This document shows positions 17,237 to 25,886 of a stretch of 64,000 bases of DNA, piece by piece. Made by a program: the position numbers and the translations under genes. Source of the stretch: Desulfonatronum sp. SC1 (GTDB taxonomy: Bacteria > Desulfobacterota > Desulfovibrionia > Desulfovibrionales > Desulfonatronaceae); NCBI RefSeq assembly GCF_003046795.1, contig NZ_PZKN01000006.1:1-64000 (forward strand). The letters are read 5' to 3'. The notes under the pieces are model-generated. The model did no database searches. It was not told where the DNA came from and worked only from the letters and a program-made list of their open reading frames with translations. Every line of letters begins with the position of its first letter. Within the stretch, counting starts at the first letter, position 1.

Positions 17237-17701
17237 GGTGTCCTCCGGAATCGCAACGTGTTCGGGAAAAGGTTTTTCGCCGAGCACTGAGTAGTGTAAT
17301 AATAAGAAATGAGCCGTACTATGAAGCAAAGCGCCTCGAATGGCAAACCGATCTGAATTCGATATACAGGTTCCTTTGAGGTCGGCGGCTTGGGCTCCAT
17401 GTGTGAGATGATATTGTCACGCAGGGCACCTTGACACAAATTTCTCAATCAGATACTCGCTTTCTGAATCGAGAATACACGGACAACAGCGTTTTTGTTC
17501 GAAAAAAGTATTACTCAGCCATGCGCGGGGGATCGTCTCCCGTTCTTTTTGGTTTTTCAATGGCCTGGGTGGTTTACTTCGGGCAGGGCGTCCCAGAACG
17601 TTCCCAAATCCTGAACGAACCTCACCTCGCTTTATTATCAAGAGCTTCCGCGCGAGCATGCGCTTTTTTCATTAACCTGACATTGTCATTCGGCCGGGGT
17701 C
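17237..17701. other. Divergent intergenic region between pfk and the dsrMKJOP unit
   Basis: These 465 bases hold no gene I can support. They are more AT-rich than their surroundings and must contain the promoters for pfk (minus) and the RsbRD-dsrMKJOP unit (plus). A TTGACA at 17431-17436 is a possible plus-strand -35 box without a clear -10. A short stem at about 17528-17542 followed by T-rich sequence might be a terminator or leader structure; I am not confident. Confidence 0.4.
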
Positions 17702-18226
17702 ATGACCAACGACATTATCGAACTTCTCAAGGAAAACAGGAGCATGCTGGTCGAGCGCTGGACCGAGGCAACCCTGCGAACCTATCCTTCCGAAAGCGCC
17801 CGCTTCTACTCCAAGGAAAAAGATCAGTTTCTCAATCCCGTTGGGCACGCCATGGGCAAGGGGCTGTCCGAAATTTTCGACGCCATGCTGGCCGGACTGG
17901 ATGTCCAACAGATTCGACCGATGCTGGACAGCATGGTTCGCATTCGGGCCGTTCAAGGATTCGCCCCCTCCAACTCCCTGGCCTTTCTGTTGTTCATCAA
18001 GAAAATCATCCGCGACGAACTGGGAGCGGAAATTCAGTCCAAGGGCCTGGAAAAGCAACTTGCGGCTTTTGAAGAACGGGTCGACGGCGTTTTGCTGGTG
18101 GCCTTCGACGTCTACGCCCAATGCCGTCAGACGCTGTCCGACATCAAGAACAGCGAGTTCATCAACCGGCACACTCAGCTTTTGAAACGGGCCAACCTGA
18201 TGAGTGAGGAAACCCGTCTTTCCTGA
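17702..18226 (+). CDS. RsbRD N-terminal-domain protein heading the dsrMKJOP unit
   Basis: The 174-residue all-helical protein matches the globin-like RsbT co-antagonist RsbRD N-terminal domain (starts MTNDIIELLKENRSMLVERW) and lacks the STAS domain that RsbR stressosome proteins carry. It is soluble and has no cysteine cluster. It lies 59 bases before dsrM on the same strand, an arrangement I recall from other Desulfovibrio genomes, so a regulatory or sensory role for the Dsr complex is plausible. Homologous domains can sense ligands, but I see no heme or metal signature. The function is inferred from context only. Confidence 0.8.
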   Translation: MTNDIIELLKENRSMLVERWTEATLRTYPSESARFYSKEKDQFLNPVGHAMGKGLSEIFDAMLAGLDVQQIRPMLDSMVRIRAVQGFAPSNSLAFLLFIKKIIRDELGAEIQSKGLEKQLAAFEERVDGVLLVAFDVYAQCRQTLSDIKNSEFINRHTQLLKRANLMSEETRLS

Positions 18227-18285
18227 CGGGGTGGACGACCATTCAACGCAACCACTGGAGCATCAACGCAAAGCGAGGTAGGGAA

Positions 18286-19284
18286 ATGGCAGTGTGGTAT
18301 TCTTTGTTACTCGTCTTGGGAATGTCCCTTTTTGTCTACCTGGGAGCCGGGTTGCTCGGTTTGCAGGCCATTTTCGGCATCGTCATCCCGTATGCGGCGA
18401 TCCTGGTCTTCTTGATCGGATTTACCATGCGGGTGTTGGGTTGGGCCAAGTCGCCGGTGCCGTTCCGGATTCCCACCACCGCCGGACAACAGAAAAGCCT
18501 GGACTGGATCAAACCGTCCAAGATCGACAGCCCCTACACCACCTGGGGCGTCGTGGGCCGGATGGCCATGGAAGTTCTGCTGTTTCGGTCCTTGTTCCGC
18601 AACACCAAGGCTGAAATCACCGAGGGCAAACTGGCCTACGGGTCCAACAAGTGGCTCTGGCTGGGCGGCATTCTTTTTCACTACACCTTTCTGACCATCG
18701 TGATCCGGCACCTACGCTTTTTCACCGAGCCCGTGCCGTATTTCGTGCAGGTCCTGGACAACATCGACGGCATGCTGCAGATCGGCTCCCCGGTGATTTA
18801 CCAGACGGACGTCATCCTGGTCGCGGCCCTGCTGTTTCTGCTGATTCGGCGATTGGTGAGCCCGCAGTTGCGTTACCTGTCCTTGCCCGCCGACTATTTT
18901 CCGCTTTTTCTGATCCTGGGGATCGCCCTTTCCGGCATCATGATGCGCTACTTCGCCATCTTCAAGGTCGACCTGATGAGCGTGAAGGTCCTGGCCATGG
19001 GGTTGGCCACCTTCAACCCCACGGTTCCGGAAGGAATCGGCGTCATGTTCTACATCCACCTCTTCTTTTTCAGCATGTTGCTGGCCTACTTCCCCTTCAG
19101 CAAGCTGATGCACCTGGGCGGCGTGTTTCTCAGCCCGACCCGCAACCTGCCCAACGACAGCCGGATGGTTCGCCACGTCAACCCCTGGAACGCTCCGGTG
19201 AAGGTTCATACCTACGAACATTACGAGGATGATTTCCGGGAAAAAATGATCGAGGCCGACCTTCCCGTGGAAAAGCAGGCCTAA
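18286..19284 (+). CDS. dsrM: DsrM, cytochrome b-type membrane subunit of DsrMKJOP
   Basis: The 332-residue protein has hydrophobic helices at about 3-25, 28-48, 122-142, 175-190, 205-225 and 245-265. It is the NarI-like diheme cytochrome b subunit that takes electrons from the quinone pool and passes them to DsrK. Histidines in the helices (for example LFHYTFLTIVIRHLRFF) are candidate heme ligands. AGGTAGGGAA precedes ATG 18286. It is followed by dsrK after 55 bases. Confidence 0.95.
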   Translation: MAVWYSLLLVLGMSLFVYLGAGLLGLQAIFGIVIPYAAILVFLIGFTMRVLGWAKSPVPFRIPTTAGQQKSLDWIKPSKIDSPYTTWGVVGRMAMEVLLFRSLFRNTKAEITEGKLAYGSNKWLWLGGILFHYTFLTIVIRHLRFFTEPVPYFVQVLDNIDGMLQIGSPVIYQTDVILVAALLFLLIRRLVSPQLRYLSLPADYFPLFLILGIALSGIMMRYFAIFKVDLMSVKVLAMGLATFNPTVPEGIGVMFYIHLFFFSMLLAYFPFSKLMHLGGVFLSPTRNLPNDSRMVRHVNPWNAPVKVHTYEHYEDDFREKMIEADLPVEKQA

Positions 19285-19339
19285 GGCGGCTTCCCAGCAG
19301 CTGACGGCAAGCAATAGGTAATCAAGATAAGGAGTCGTT

Positions 19340-20950
19340 ATGTCACAAGCGCCAAAGCCAGAAGAATTGCTCCGGGTATCGCATATTCCCCCCAAGAAAG
19401 ATTGGATGGATCCCCGGGTGGACCTCATTCCCGGGACGTGGGGGTACCCGGGGAAAGCGAGCAGCCTGGAGACGCTCGGATTGCCCAACCCCCGAGAATG
19501 GAACCCCACGGACGAGGACTGGAAGCTGCCTCCCAACTGGAAAGAGATCATTCACGAAGGTCTTAAAGAACGTCTGGAAAAGTATCGCTCCCTGAAGGTC
19601 TTCCTGGACATCTGCGTCCGTTGCGGAGCCTGCGCCGACAAATGCCACTTCTTCATAGGCAGCGGCGACCCCAAGAACATGCCCGTGCTGCGGGCCGAAC
19701 TGCTCCGGTCCATCTACCGCAAGGACTTCACCGCGGTGGGGCGCATGCTGGGTACCTTCGCCGGCGGGCGCGAGCTGACCGAGGACGTGATCAAGGAGTG
19801 GTTTTATTATTTTCACCAGTGTACGGAATGTCGGCGTTGTTCCCTGTACTGTCCCTACGGCATCGACACCGCGGAAATCACCATCGTCGTTCGGGAACTG
19901 CTCAACCTGATCGGCGTGAACATCGACTGGATCCTCGGCGCGGCGGCCAACTGCTACCGCACCGGGAACCACTTGGGCCTGGAGCCGCACACCTTCAAGG
20001 GCAACATCGACTTCCTGGTGGACGACATCGAGGAATACGTCGGCGTTCGCCTGAATCCCACGTTCAACCGCAAGGGCGCGGAGGTGCTGTTCATCGCTCC
20101 TTCCGGAGACGTCTTCGCCGATCCAGGTATTTTTACTTACATGGGCTATCTGATGCTCTTCGAGCACATCGGCCTGGACTACACCATCAGCACCTACGCC
20201 TCGGAGGGCGGCAACTTTGGGTTGTTCACCAGCCAGGAGACCATGAAGCGGCTCAACTCCAAAATGTACGCCGAAGCCAAGCGACTCGGCGTAAAGTGGA
20301 TACTGGGCGGCGAGTGCGGTCATATGTGGCGCGTTCTGCACCAGTACATGGACACCATGAACGGACCGGCGGACTTTTTGGAAGTTCCCAAGTCCCCCCT
20401 CACCGGGACCGTGTTCGACAACGCCAAGTCCACGAAGATGATCCACATTGTGGAGTTCATGGCCGACCTGATCCACCACGGCAAGCTCAAGCTGAACCCG
20501 AAGCGCAACGACTACCTGCGGACCACATGGCACGACTCCTGTAACGTGTCCCGCGGCATGGGCATGTTCGAGGAGCCGCGTTACGTGCTCAAGAGCGTGT
20601 GCAACAACTTCTTCGAAATGCCGGAAAACACCATTCGCGAGCAGACCTTTTGTTGCGGTGGCGGTACCGGCTTGAACGCAGGGGAGTTCGAATACCTGCG
20701 GATGATGGGCGGCATGCCTCGGGCGTTCGCGGTCAAGCATGTTCAGGAAAAGCATGGCGTGAACCTTTTGGTGAACGTCTGCGCGTTGGACCGGGCCATT
20801 CTGCCTCCGCTGATGGATTACTGGGCGCCCGAGGTTGCCGTCTCCGGATTGACGGAACTGGTGGCCAATGCACTGGTCATGGAAGGGGAGCACGATCGGC
20901 CCACCGATCTGCGCGGCGAGGACATTCCAGGCTTGGAGGGGGATGAATAA
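19340..20950 (+). CDS. dsrK: DsrK, HdrD-like iron-sulfur catalytic subunit of DsrMKJOP
   Basis: The 536-residue cytoplasmic protein contains two [4Fe-4S] ferredoxin motifs, CVRCGACADKC and CTECRRCSLYCPYG, followed by CCG-type domains ending in TFCCGGGTGLNAG. The CCG motif binds the unusual noncubane-type cluster of HdrB/HdrD proteins that cleaves disulfides. DsrK is thought to reduce the DsrC trisulfide produced by DsrAB, using electrons from DsrM. AAGGAG lies before ATG 19340. Its stop codon overlaps the dsrJ start by one base (TAATG). Confidence 0.96.
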   Translation: MSQAPKPEELLRVSHIPPKKDWMDPRVDLIPGTWGYPGKASSLETLGLPNPREWNPTDEDWKLPPNWKEIIHEGLKERLEKYRSLKVFLDICVRCGACADKCHFFIGSGDPKNMPVLRAELLRSIYRKDFTAVGRMLGTFAGGRELTEDVIKEWFYYFHQCTECRRCSLYCPYGIDTAEITIVVRELLNLIGVNIDWILGAAANCYRTGNHLGLEPHTFKGNIDFLVDDIEEYVGVRLNPTFNRKGAEVLFIAPSGDVFADPGIFTYMGYLMLFEHIGLDYTISTYASEGGNFGLFTSQETMKRLNSKMYAEAKRLGVKWILGGECGHMWRVLHQYMDTMNGPADFLEVPKSPLTGTVFDNAKSTKMIHIVEFMADLIHHGKLKLNPKRNDYLRTTWHDSCNVSRGMGMFEEPRYVLKSVCNNFFEMPENTIREQTFCCGGGTGLNAGEFEYLRMMGGMPRAFAVKHVQEKHGVNLLVNVCALDRAILPPLMDYWAPEVAVSGLTELVANALVMEGEHDRPTDLRGEDIPGLEGDE

Positions 20951-21339
20951 TGTACAACGCCGGTAAAATCATACCTGGACTGGTTATTTTTCTTGGGCTG
21001 GTAACGTTTCCGTTCTGGTCGAATCTCGGCCGGGCTGCCTTCGAAGCACCGGAACTGGTCTTGCCCGAGACTGAGGAAGAATGCGTCGAGTCCGGAGACT
21101 GGATGCGCGCCAACCACATGATCCTGCTGGACGATTGGCGGGACTTGGCGGTTCGGGACAATATGCGCCTGTATACCAGTGAAACGGGAAAGCGCTTCGA
21201 CATGAGCCTGACCAAAACCTGTCTGTCGAGCCAGTGCCATGCCAACAAGGACACGTTCTGCGACCGATGTCACGATGCTTTGGCCATCGCCCCGCACTGC
21301 TGGGATTGCCACGTCGTACCGTCAATGGGGGAGGAATAA
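20950..21339 (+). CDS. dsrJ: DsrJ, triheme periplasmic cytochrome c of DsrMKJOP
   Basis: The 129-residue protein has an N-terminal uncleaved-looking membrane anchor (about 7-24) and three heme sites: C91-C96-H97 (spacing CX4CH), C104-C107-H108 (CXXCH) and C117-C120-H121 (CXXCH). DsrJ is known for unusual axial ligands, including a His/Cys heme. C45 in EEECVESGD and M52, H56 and M57 in WMRANHM are the likely distal ligands. It faces the periplasm, where its electron partner is unresolved. Confidence 0.95.
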   Translation: MYNAGKIIPGLVIFLGLVTFPFWSNLGRAAFEAPELVLPETEEECVESGDWMRANHMILLDDWRDLAVRDNMRLYTSETGKRFDMSLTKTCLSSQCHANKDTFCDRCHDALAIAPHCWDCHVVPSMGEE

Positions 21340-21342
21340 ACC

Positions 21343-22128
21343 ATGGCCATAAATCGAAGAACCTTTCTGAAGGCCGCCGGACTGACGACTCTGGCCGGAG
21401 TGGCCGGACACGCGGCGATGGAGCTGTTGGCCCCGGGCGCGCTGGAAGCTTCCGGGCCCTCCAAGGTCGGCGAGTATCCTGAAGCCCTGACCGCCAAGCG
21501 CTGGGCCATGCTCATCGATACGGAGAAGTTCACCACGGCCCAAGTCTATCAGAAGTGCGTCGACGCTTGCCATATTCTGCACAACGTGCCGCATATTCCC
21601 GGAGACCAGGAAATCAAGTGGCTTTGGACAGACAGCTTCAAGCATGCCTTTCCTGACCAACAGCACGCCCTGGTTCCGGACAGGATCAAAAACCAACCGT
21701 TCCTGGTGCTGTGCAACCATTGCGACAATCCGCCCTGTGTGCGGGTCTGTCCGACCAAAGCCACGTTCAAGCGTGACGACGGCATCGTGATGATGGACAT
21801 GCACCGCTGCATCGGTTGCCGCTATTGCATGGCCGGCTGTCCCTACGGCGCGCGAAGCTTCAACTTCTGGGATCCGCGACCGTTTATCGAGAATATCGAT
21901 CCCTACTACCCCACCCGGATGAAAGGCGTCGTGGAGAAGTGCACGTTCTGTGAAGACCGGTTGGCCAAGGGGCAGCTTCCAGCCTGCGTCGAAGCCTCGG
22001 AAGGGGCGCTGATTTTCGGCGACCTGGCCAACGAGGACTCCGAAGTGCGCCGGGTGTTGCGGGAGCGGTACAGCCTGCGTCGCAAGCCTTCCCTGGGGAC
22101 GAACCCCCACGTCTTCTATCTGATATGA
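21343..22128 (+). CDS. dsrO: DsrO, Tat-exported periplasmic ferredoxin-like subunit
   Basis: The 261-residue protein starts with a twin-arginine signal (NRRTFLKAAGLTT). It has the four-cluster pattern of NrfC/HybA-type subunits: QKCVDACH, CNHCDNPPCVRVCP, CIGCRYCMAGCPYG and CTFCEDR...ACVEA. It should sit on the periplasmic side bound to DsrP and exchange electrons with DsrJ. It starts three bases after the dsrJ stop with GGGAGGAA in front. Confidence 0.95.
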   Translation: MAINRRTFLKAAGLTTLAGVAGHAAMELLAPGALEASGPSKVGEYPEALTAKRWAMLIDTEKFTTAQVYQKCVDACHILHNVPHIPGDQEIKWLWTDSFKHAFPDQQHALVPDRIKNQPFLVLCNHCDNPPCVRVCPTKATFKRDDGIVMMDMHRCIGCRYCMAGCPYGARSFNFWDPRPFIENIDPYYPTRMKGVVEKCTFCEDRLAKGQLPACVEASEGALIFGDLANEDSEVRRVLRERYSLRRKPSLGTNPHVFYLI

Positions 22129-22139
22129 GGTGAGCAAAT

Positions 22140-23294
22140 ATGTTGGAAAAAGCGTTACAGGGAAACAAGGCGTACTGGGGGTGGATCGCCTCGCTCCTCG
22201 TCGTCATCGGTATCGGTTTCGGCTTTTACGTGTATCAGTTGCAGCAGGGCCTGGGCGTCACCGGTCTGAACCGTGACGTCTCCTGGGGACTGTACATCGG
22301 ACAGCTGACCTACATGGTCGGCATCGCCGCCTCGGCGGTCATGCTGGTCCTGCCCTATTATCTGCACAACCATAAGGCCTTCGGGAAGCTGGTCATCTTC
22401 GGCGAGTTTTTGGCCGTCTCCGCCGTGGTCGTCTGCCTGCTGTTCGTTGTGGTCGACCTGGGTCAGCCCCAGCGACTGATGAACGTTATCCTTTACCCCA
22501 CGCCCAACTCGGTCCTGTTTTGGGACATGGTGGTCTTGAACGGATATCTCTTCCTGAACATCATCATCGGCTGGTCTGTGCTGCACGCCGTGAAGAAAGG
22601 CGTTCGCCCGGCTTCCTGGGTCAAGGTCCTGATTTACGTGTCTATTCCCTGGGCCGTGAGCATCCATACAGTCACGGCGTTTCTGTACGCCGGTCTTCCC
22701 GGGCGGTACTTCTGGCATGACTCTCTGCTTGCGGCCAGCTTCCTGTCCGGCGCTTTCGCCGCTGGCCCCGCGTTGCTGCTGCTGATTTTGATGATCGTGC
22801 AAAAGGTGTCGGATCTGAAAATCCCCAAGGAAGCGATTCAGACCATGACCAAGATCATCACCTATGCCTGGGCCATCAATCTGTTCATGGTGCTGTTGAA
22901 GATCTTTTCCGCCTACTACAGCCAGTATCCCGCGAAGATGGCCGCCTTTGACTACATGTTCGGCGGGTACGGTGGAGAGCAGCTGATGCCCTGGATGTGG
23001 AACTTCGTGTTCCTGGGGGTCGTCTCCCTCGCCTTGTTGGTCATCCCCGCCACCCGGAACAATCCGGTTACCATGACCATCGCCCTGGTCATGGTTTTTG
23101 TCGCCGGCTGGATCGACAAGGGCCTGACCATGGTCATCGCCGGGTTCATTCCCAACCCCTTCAAGGTCCACACGGAGTACTGGCCGACGATTCCCGAGGT
23201 TTTCATCTCCGTGGGCGTGTATGCCGTGGGCCTATTGATTCTGACCGTCCTGTACAAGGTGGCCCTTGCGGTACAGCGGGAGTCCGCTTCCTAG
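22140..23294 (+). CDS. dsrP: DsrP, NrfD-type integral membrane quinone-interacting subunit
   Basis: The 384-residue polytopic protein has about ten hydrophobic helices and belongs to the NrfD/PsrC family, which exchanges electrons with menaquinone without heme. The conserved WGLYIGQLTY in the second helix and the EFLAVSAVVV helix are family-like. It is the last gene of the dsrMKJOP operon, 11 bases after dsrO, and is followed by a strong terminator. Confidence 0.95.
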   Translation: MLEKALQGNKAYWGWIASLLVVIGIGFGFYVYQLQQGLGVTGLNRDVSWGLYIGQLTYMVGIAASAVMLVLPYYLHNHKAFGKLVIFGEFLAVSAVVVCLLFVVVDLGQPQRLMNVILYPTPNSVLFWDMVVLNGYLFLNIIIGWSVLHAVKKGVRPASWVKVLIYVSIPWAVSIHTVTAFLYAGLPGRYFWHDSLLAASFLSGAFAAGPALLLLILMIVQKVSDLKIPKEAIQTMTKIITYAWAINLFMVLLKIFSAYYSQYPAKMAAFDYMFGGYGGEQLMPWMWNFVFLGVVSLALLVIPATRNNPVTMTIALVMVFVAGWIDKGLTMVIAGFIPNPFKVHTEYWPTIPEVFISVGVYAVGLLILTVLYKVALAVQRESAS

Positions 23295-23328
23295 GCGCTA
23301 CCAAGCGCATTCTCGAATCCAAACCTCC

Positions 23329-23366
23329 AAGCCCGCCGCGACCTGAACCGCGGCGGGCTTTTCTTT
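23329..23366 (+). terminator. Intrinsic terminator after dsrP
   Basis: A perfect 12-bp stem (23329-23340 with 23349-23360), an 8-base loop and TTCTTT follow the dsrP stop by 34 bases. It ends the dsrMKJOP unit. Confidence 0.9.
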
Positions 23367-23505
23367 GCGCCGACGGCCCGGCAAGTCCAAGGCTAAGAAC
23401 AAAGGCTGAGAAAGGCGAGGAACCCCTTTGGCCCCATGCGCGAAGCGGCGAAATATTCCTGTCAAAAATTGCCCTTCACGCTCTTGACATCACAGCCTAA
23501 ACGTC

Positions 23506-23721
23506 TCAAGAATATCTGGTCGTTCGGCTTTCCTGAAGGGCAATGGGCGTGCCGATAGCTCGGATTTCCAGCGACAGGACCACGACCAGCGCGTTATTAC
23601 GATTGTCTTTTGAGGGGGGGCGCTTTTCGTCCGGATACGGGACGACCTCGCCCGTGGCGTCGAGAGTGCGACGTCGAAGCACCACAACCTGCTCACGGAA
23701 TTGATCCCGGGCAGATTTCAT
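23506..23721 (-). CDS. Possible small protein of unknown function
   Basis: A 71-codon frame (MKSARDQFREQVVVLRRRTL at the N terminus) opens in the otherwise empty 373-base gap between the dsrP terminator and the ferredoxin gene. No ribosome site precedes its ATG and I recognise no domain. A 68-codon frame overlaps it in another phase, so coding is not established. It may be a remnant of a broken gene. Confidence 0.25.
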   Translation of the reverse strand: MKSARDQFREQVVVLRRRTLDATGEVVPYPDEKRPPSKDNRNNALVVVLSLEIRAIGTPIALQESRTTRYS

Positions 23722-23739
23722 TCAAACTGGAGGTAGAAA

Positions 23740-23928
23740 ATGGGTTGGAAGATTACTGTTGATGTCGACAAGTGTACGGGCGACGGCGAGTGCGTCGATG
23801 TTTGCCCTGTTGAAGTCTATGAACTTCAGGACGGAAAGGCCGTTGCCGTGAACGAGGAAGAGTGCCTGGGCTGTGAATCGTGCATAGAGGTCTGTGAATC
23901 CAACGCCCTCACGGTTGAGGAAGTCTAA
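23740..23928 (+). CDS. Two-cluster ferredoxin with Asp at the second ligand position of cluster I
   Basis: The 62-residue protein has two binding motifs. The second, CLGCESCIEVC, is a complete [4Fe-4S] site. The first reads CTGDGECVDVCP: the usual second cysteine is Asp. This CxxDxxCxxxCP pattern is known from Desulfovibrio africanus ferredoxin III and Pyrococcus ferredoxin, where the cluster converts between [3Fe-4S] and [4Fe-4S]. It is a low-potential cytoplasmic electron carrier, and its position beside dsr genes suggests it may serve sulfite reduction or nearby oxidoreductases. AACTGGAGGT precedes ATG 23740, and a terminator follows. Confidence 0.93.
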   Translation: MGWKITVDVDKCTGDGECVDVCPVEVYELQDGKAVAVNEEECLGCESCIEVCESNALTVEEV

Positions 23929-23963
23929 ACGCTGACTTTTTTCTCATAACTGTCATTCGTTTT

Positions 23964-23997
23964 GCCAAAAGGAGGGTCGCCCTCCTTTTGGCGTTTT
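23964..23997 (+). terminator. Intrinsic terminator after the ferredoxin gene
   Basis: A perfect 13-bp stem (23964-23976 with 23980-23992), a 3-base loop and GTTTT lie 36 bases after the ferredoxin stop. Confidence 0.85.
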
Positions 23998-24008
23998 AGG
24001 AGCACGGC

Positions 24009-24806
24009 ATGTCACTGGATTTCTCACCATTTTTCACGAAATACGAAAAACTATTGGCTGATGTGGACAAGGTTTTCGTCACGGTCAAGGAACAGCATCC
24101 GGACTGCGTGACCTGCACGACGGGGTGCAGTGACTGCTGCCACGCCGTTTTCGACTTGCCCTTGATTGAAGCCTTGTACTTGAATCACCATTTTCACGGT
24201 GTTCTGCCCAAGGAAACCAAAGCCCAGATTTTGGCCAAGGCCGACCAAGCTGATCGCGCGGCCTATAAATTGAAGTATCAGGCTCACAAGAGGCAACGCT
24301 CCGGCGAGGATACGGACGTCATTCTGGAGGACATGGCTCGCAAACGGGTTCGTTGTCCGCTGCTCAACGCCCAGGATCGTTGTGATCTTTACGCATTCCG
24401 GCCTATAACATGTCGGTTGTACGGCATTCCGCAGGAAGTCGGCGGTAAGGCCAGGACGTGCGCGTTTTCCAAGTTTTCACCCGGCGCTCCGTATCCCACG
24501 GTCCATGTGGACAAGATCCACCAGGCATTGGCTGCTCTGAGCATGGAACTGGTCGCTTCGCTGAATACAAAATACAATCAGATGGCCGATATGCTCGTTC
24601 CTCCGTCCATGGCCCTGCTCACGGTGTACGACGATGAATACTTGGGGCTGGCAAAGTCATCCGGGTGCTCCTCCTCCGGGTGTTCGCCATCCGGATGTTC
24701 GCCATCAGGGGCTTCGACGGGTGGTTGCGGTCCTGTCAAGAAGGACGGCTGTTCGTGCGGTCCGAACGAGTGTGATCCCGGGAGCTGCGAGCCATGTCGG
24801 AAATAG
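24009..24806 (+). CDS. YkgJ-family cysteine-cluster protein with Cys-rich tail
   Basis: The 265-residue protein contains the YkgJ/CxxCxxCC metal-cluster domain: CVTCTTGCSDCC at about 33-44, RCPLLNAQDRCDLYAFRP and the PITCRLYG motif, likely binding zinc or an Fe-S cluster. The last ~50 residues are an unusual low-complexity tail with repeated SGCSPS units followed by CGP, CSCGP and CDPGSCEPC, about nine cysteines in all. The role of the tail is unknown; metal storage or binding is possible. The following gene overlaps its end by 13 bases. Confidence 0.85.
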   Translation: MSLDFSPFFTKYEKLLADVDKVFVTVKEQHPDCVTCTTGCSDCCHAVFDLPLIEALYLNHHFHGVLPKETKAQILAKADQADRAAYKLKYQAHKRQRSGEDTDVILEDMARKRVRCPLLNAQDRCDLYAFRPITCRLYGIPQEVGGKARTCAFSKFSPGAPYPTVHVDKIHQALAALSMELVASLNTKYNQMADMLVPPSMALLTVYDDEYLGLAKSSGCSSSGCSPSGCSPSGASTGGCGPVKKDGCSCGPNECDPGSCEPCRK

Positions 24807-25162
24807 ACGAACAGCAAGAGCAGAAACGGGCGATTTACGAGAGTCTTTCTCCCAGAGCCAAGACCTATGTCGCCAAGGTCGGGTACGACAAGTGGGACCC
24901 GTTTCAGAAGCCCAACGATCCGCTGGACCTGCGAAAACACACCACGGACAAGACCGCCCGGGCCATGGCCATGGGGTTTTTGCAGCAACGCAAGGAAGAA
25001 CATTACTCCAATATCTACGCCAAAGCCGTGATGGACATGTGCATGGGACTAATGGACAACGATGAGCGCTATCTGGCCATGTATGAATTTTGCCGCTGGT
25101 ATCAGGAGCAACCCCAGCCCCATGAAGAAGTTTTGGAGCAGCGAACGTTTCGACGCGACTAG
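24794..25162 (+). CDS. Conserved hypothetical protein coupled to the YkgJ protein
   Basis: The 122-residue protein is soluble, charged and probably helical, with no signal peptide or recognised motif. Its start lies inside the 3' end of the YkgJ gene, so the two are translationally coupled and probably act together. It contains two cysteines (DMCMG and FCRWY) that do not form a motif. I do not recognise its family; similar proteins next to YkgJ genes in sulfate reducers are what I would expect to find. Confidence 0.7.
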   Translation: MSEIDEQQEQKRAIYESLSPRAKTYVAKVGYDKWDPFQKPNDPLDLRKHTTDKTARAMAMGFLQQRKEEHYSNIYAKAVMDMCMGLMDNDERYLAMYEFCRWYQEQPQPHEEVLEQRTFRRD

Positions 25163-25204
25163 ATCAGGCCGACAACCATACCCCGCAAACTCACTGGAGC
25201 GATC

Positions 25205-25828
25205 ATGACCGCATCCTCGAAAACCGACGATTTTATCAAGGAAAAGAAAAACCTTCTTGCTCAGAACGCCGATTGCGGCAACTCACATTACAACCTGGGC
25301 GTTGCCTACCTGTCCCAACGCAAATGGAAGGAAGCTGAGGAGGAATTCTTCGCGGCCGTGGAGTCCTCTCCCACGTTGGCCGAAGCCTATGTGCAACTGG
25401 GCGGTATCCGGATGTACCAAAACGATCTGGAAGGTTGCCTGTACTTCAATCAAAAAGCCGTGGATGTGCGCCCCAAGTTTCCCGTACCGTATGGCAATAT
25501 CGGCTTTGTGCACCTCCAGAACGGTGAGCCGGAAAAGGCGCTGGAGCCGCTGATGCAGGCCCTTTCGTTACAACCAAAATTCATCCAGGCACATACGACC
25601 TTGGCCAGTGCGTATTATGTCTTGGGGAATCTGGAAAAATGCATTGACCATTGCGAACGGGCCCTGAAGGTCGAGCCTCGGTTCGCCCCGGCCTATAATA
25701 ACCTCGCACTGTGCTACTACGATCAGGGCAAGTTCGATCTGGCCCTGGAAAATATGGACAAGGCCTTGGAGTATGGTTTCGAGGTGGTACCGGAGTTTCG
25801 CGCTCGGCTCGAGGAACATCGGTCCTGA
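25205..25828 (+). CDS. Tetratricopeptide-repeat protein
   Basis: The 207-residue protein consists of about five TPR units from residue 23 on, with the usual W/G/Y/A/P spacing: NLGVAYLSQRKWKEAEEEF, AYVQLGGIRMYQNDLEGCL, GNIGFVHLQNGEPEKALEP, TLASAYYVLGNLEKCIDHC and NLALCYYDQGKFDLALENM. There is no signal peptide, so it should be a cytoplasmic protein-protein adaptor. It lies 42 bases after the preceding gene and 58 before the next, within the same plus-strand run. Confidence 0.88.
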   Translation: MTASSKTDDFIKEKKNLLAQNADCGNSHYNLGVAYLSQRKWKEAEEEFFAAVESSPTLAEAYVQLGGIRMYQNDLEGCLYFNQKAVDVRPKFPVPYGNIGFVHLQNGEPEKALEPLMQALSLQPKFIQAHTTLASAYYVLGNLEKCIDHCERALKVEPRFAPAYNNLALCYYDQGKFDLALENMDKALEYGFEVVPEFRARLEEHRS

Positions 25829-25886
25829 TCTTTGACCGCGGTGTCCGAGAGGCTCAAACCACCCGATGGGTGGCCGGGAGGTCCTG

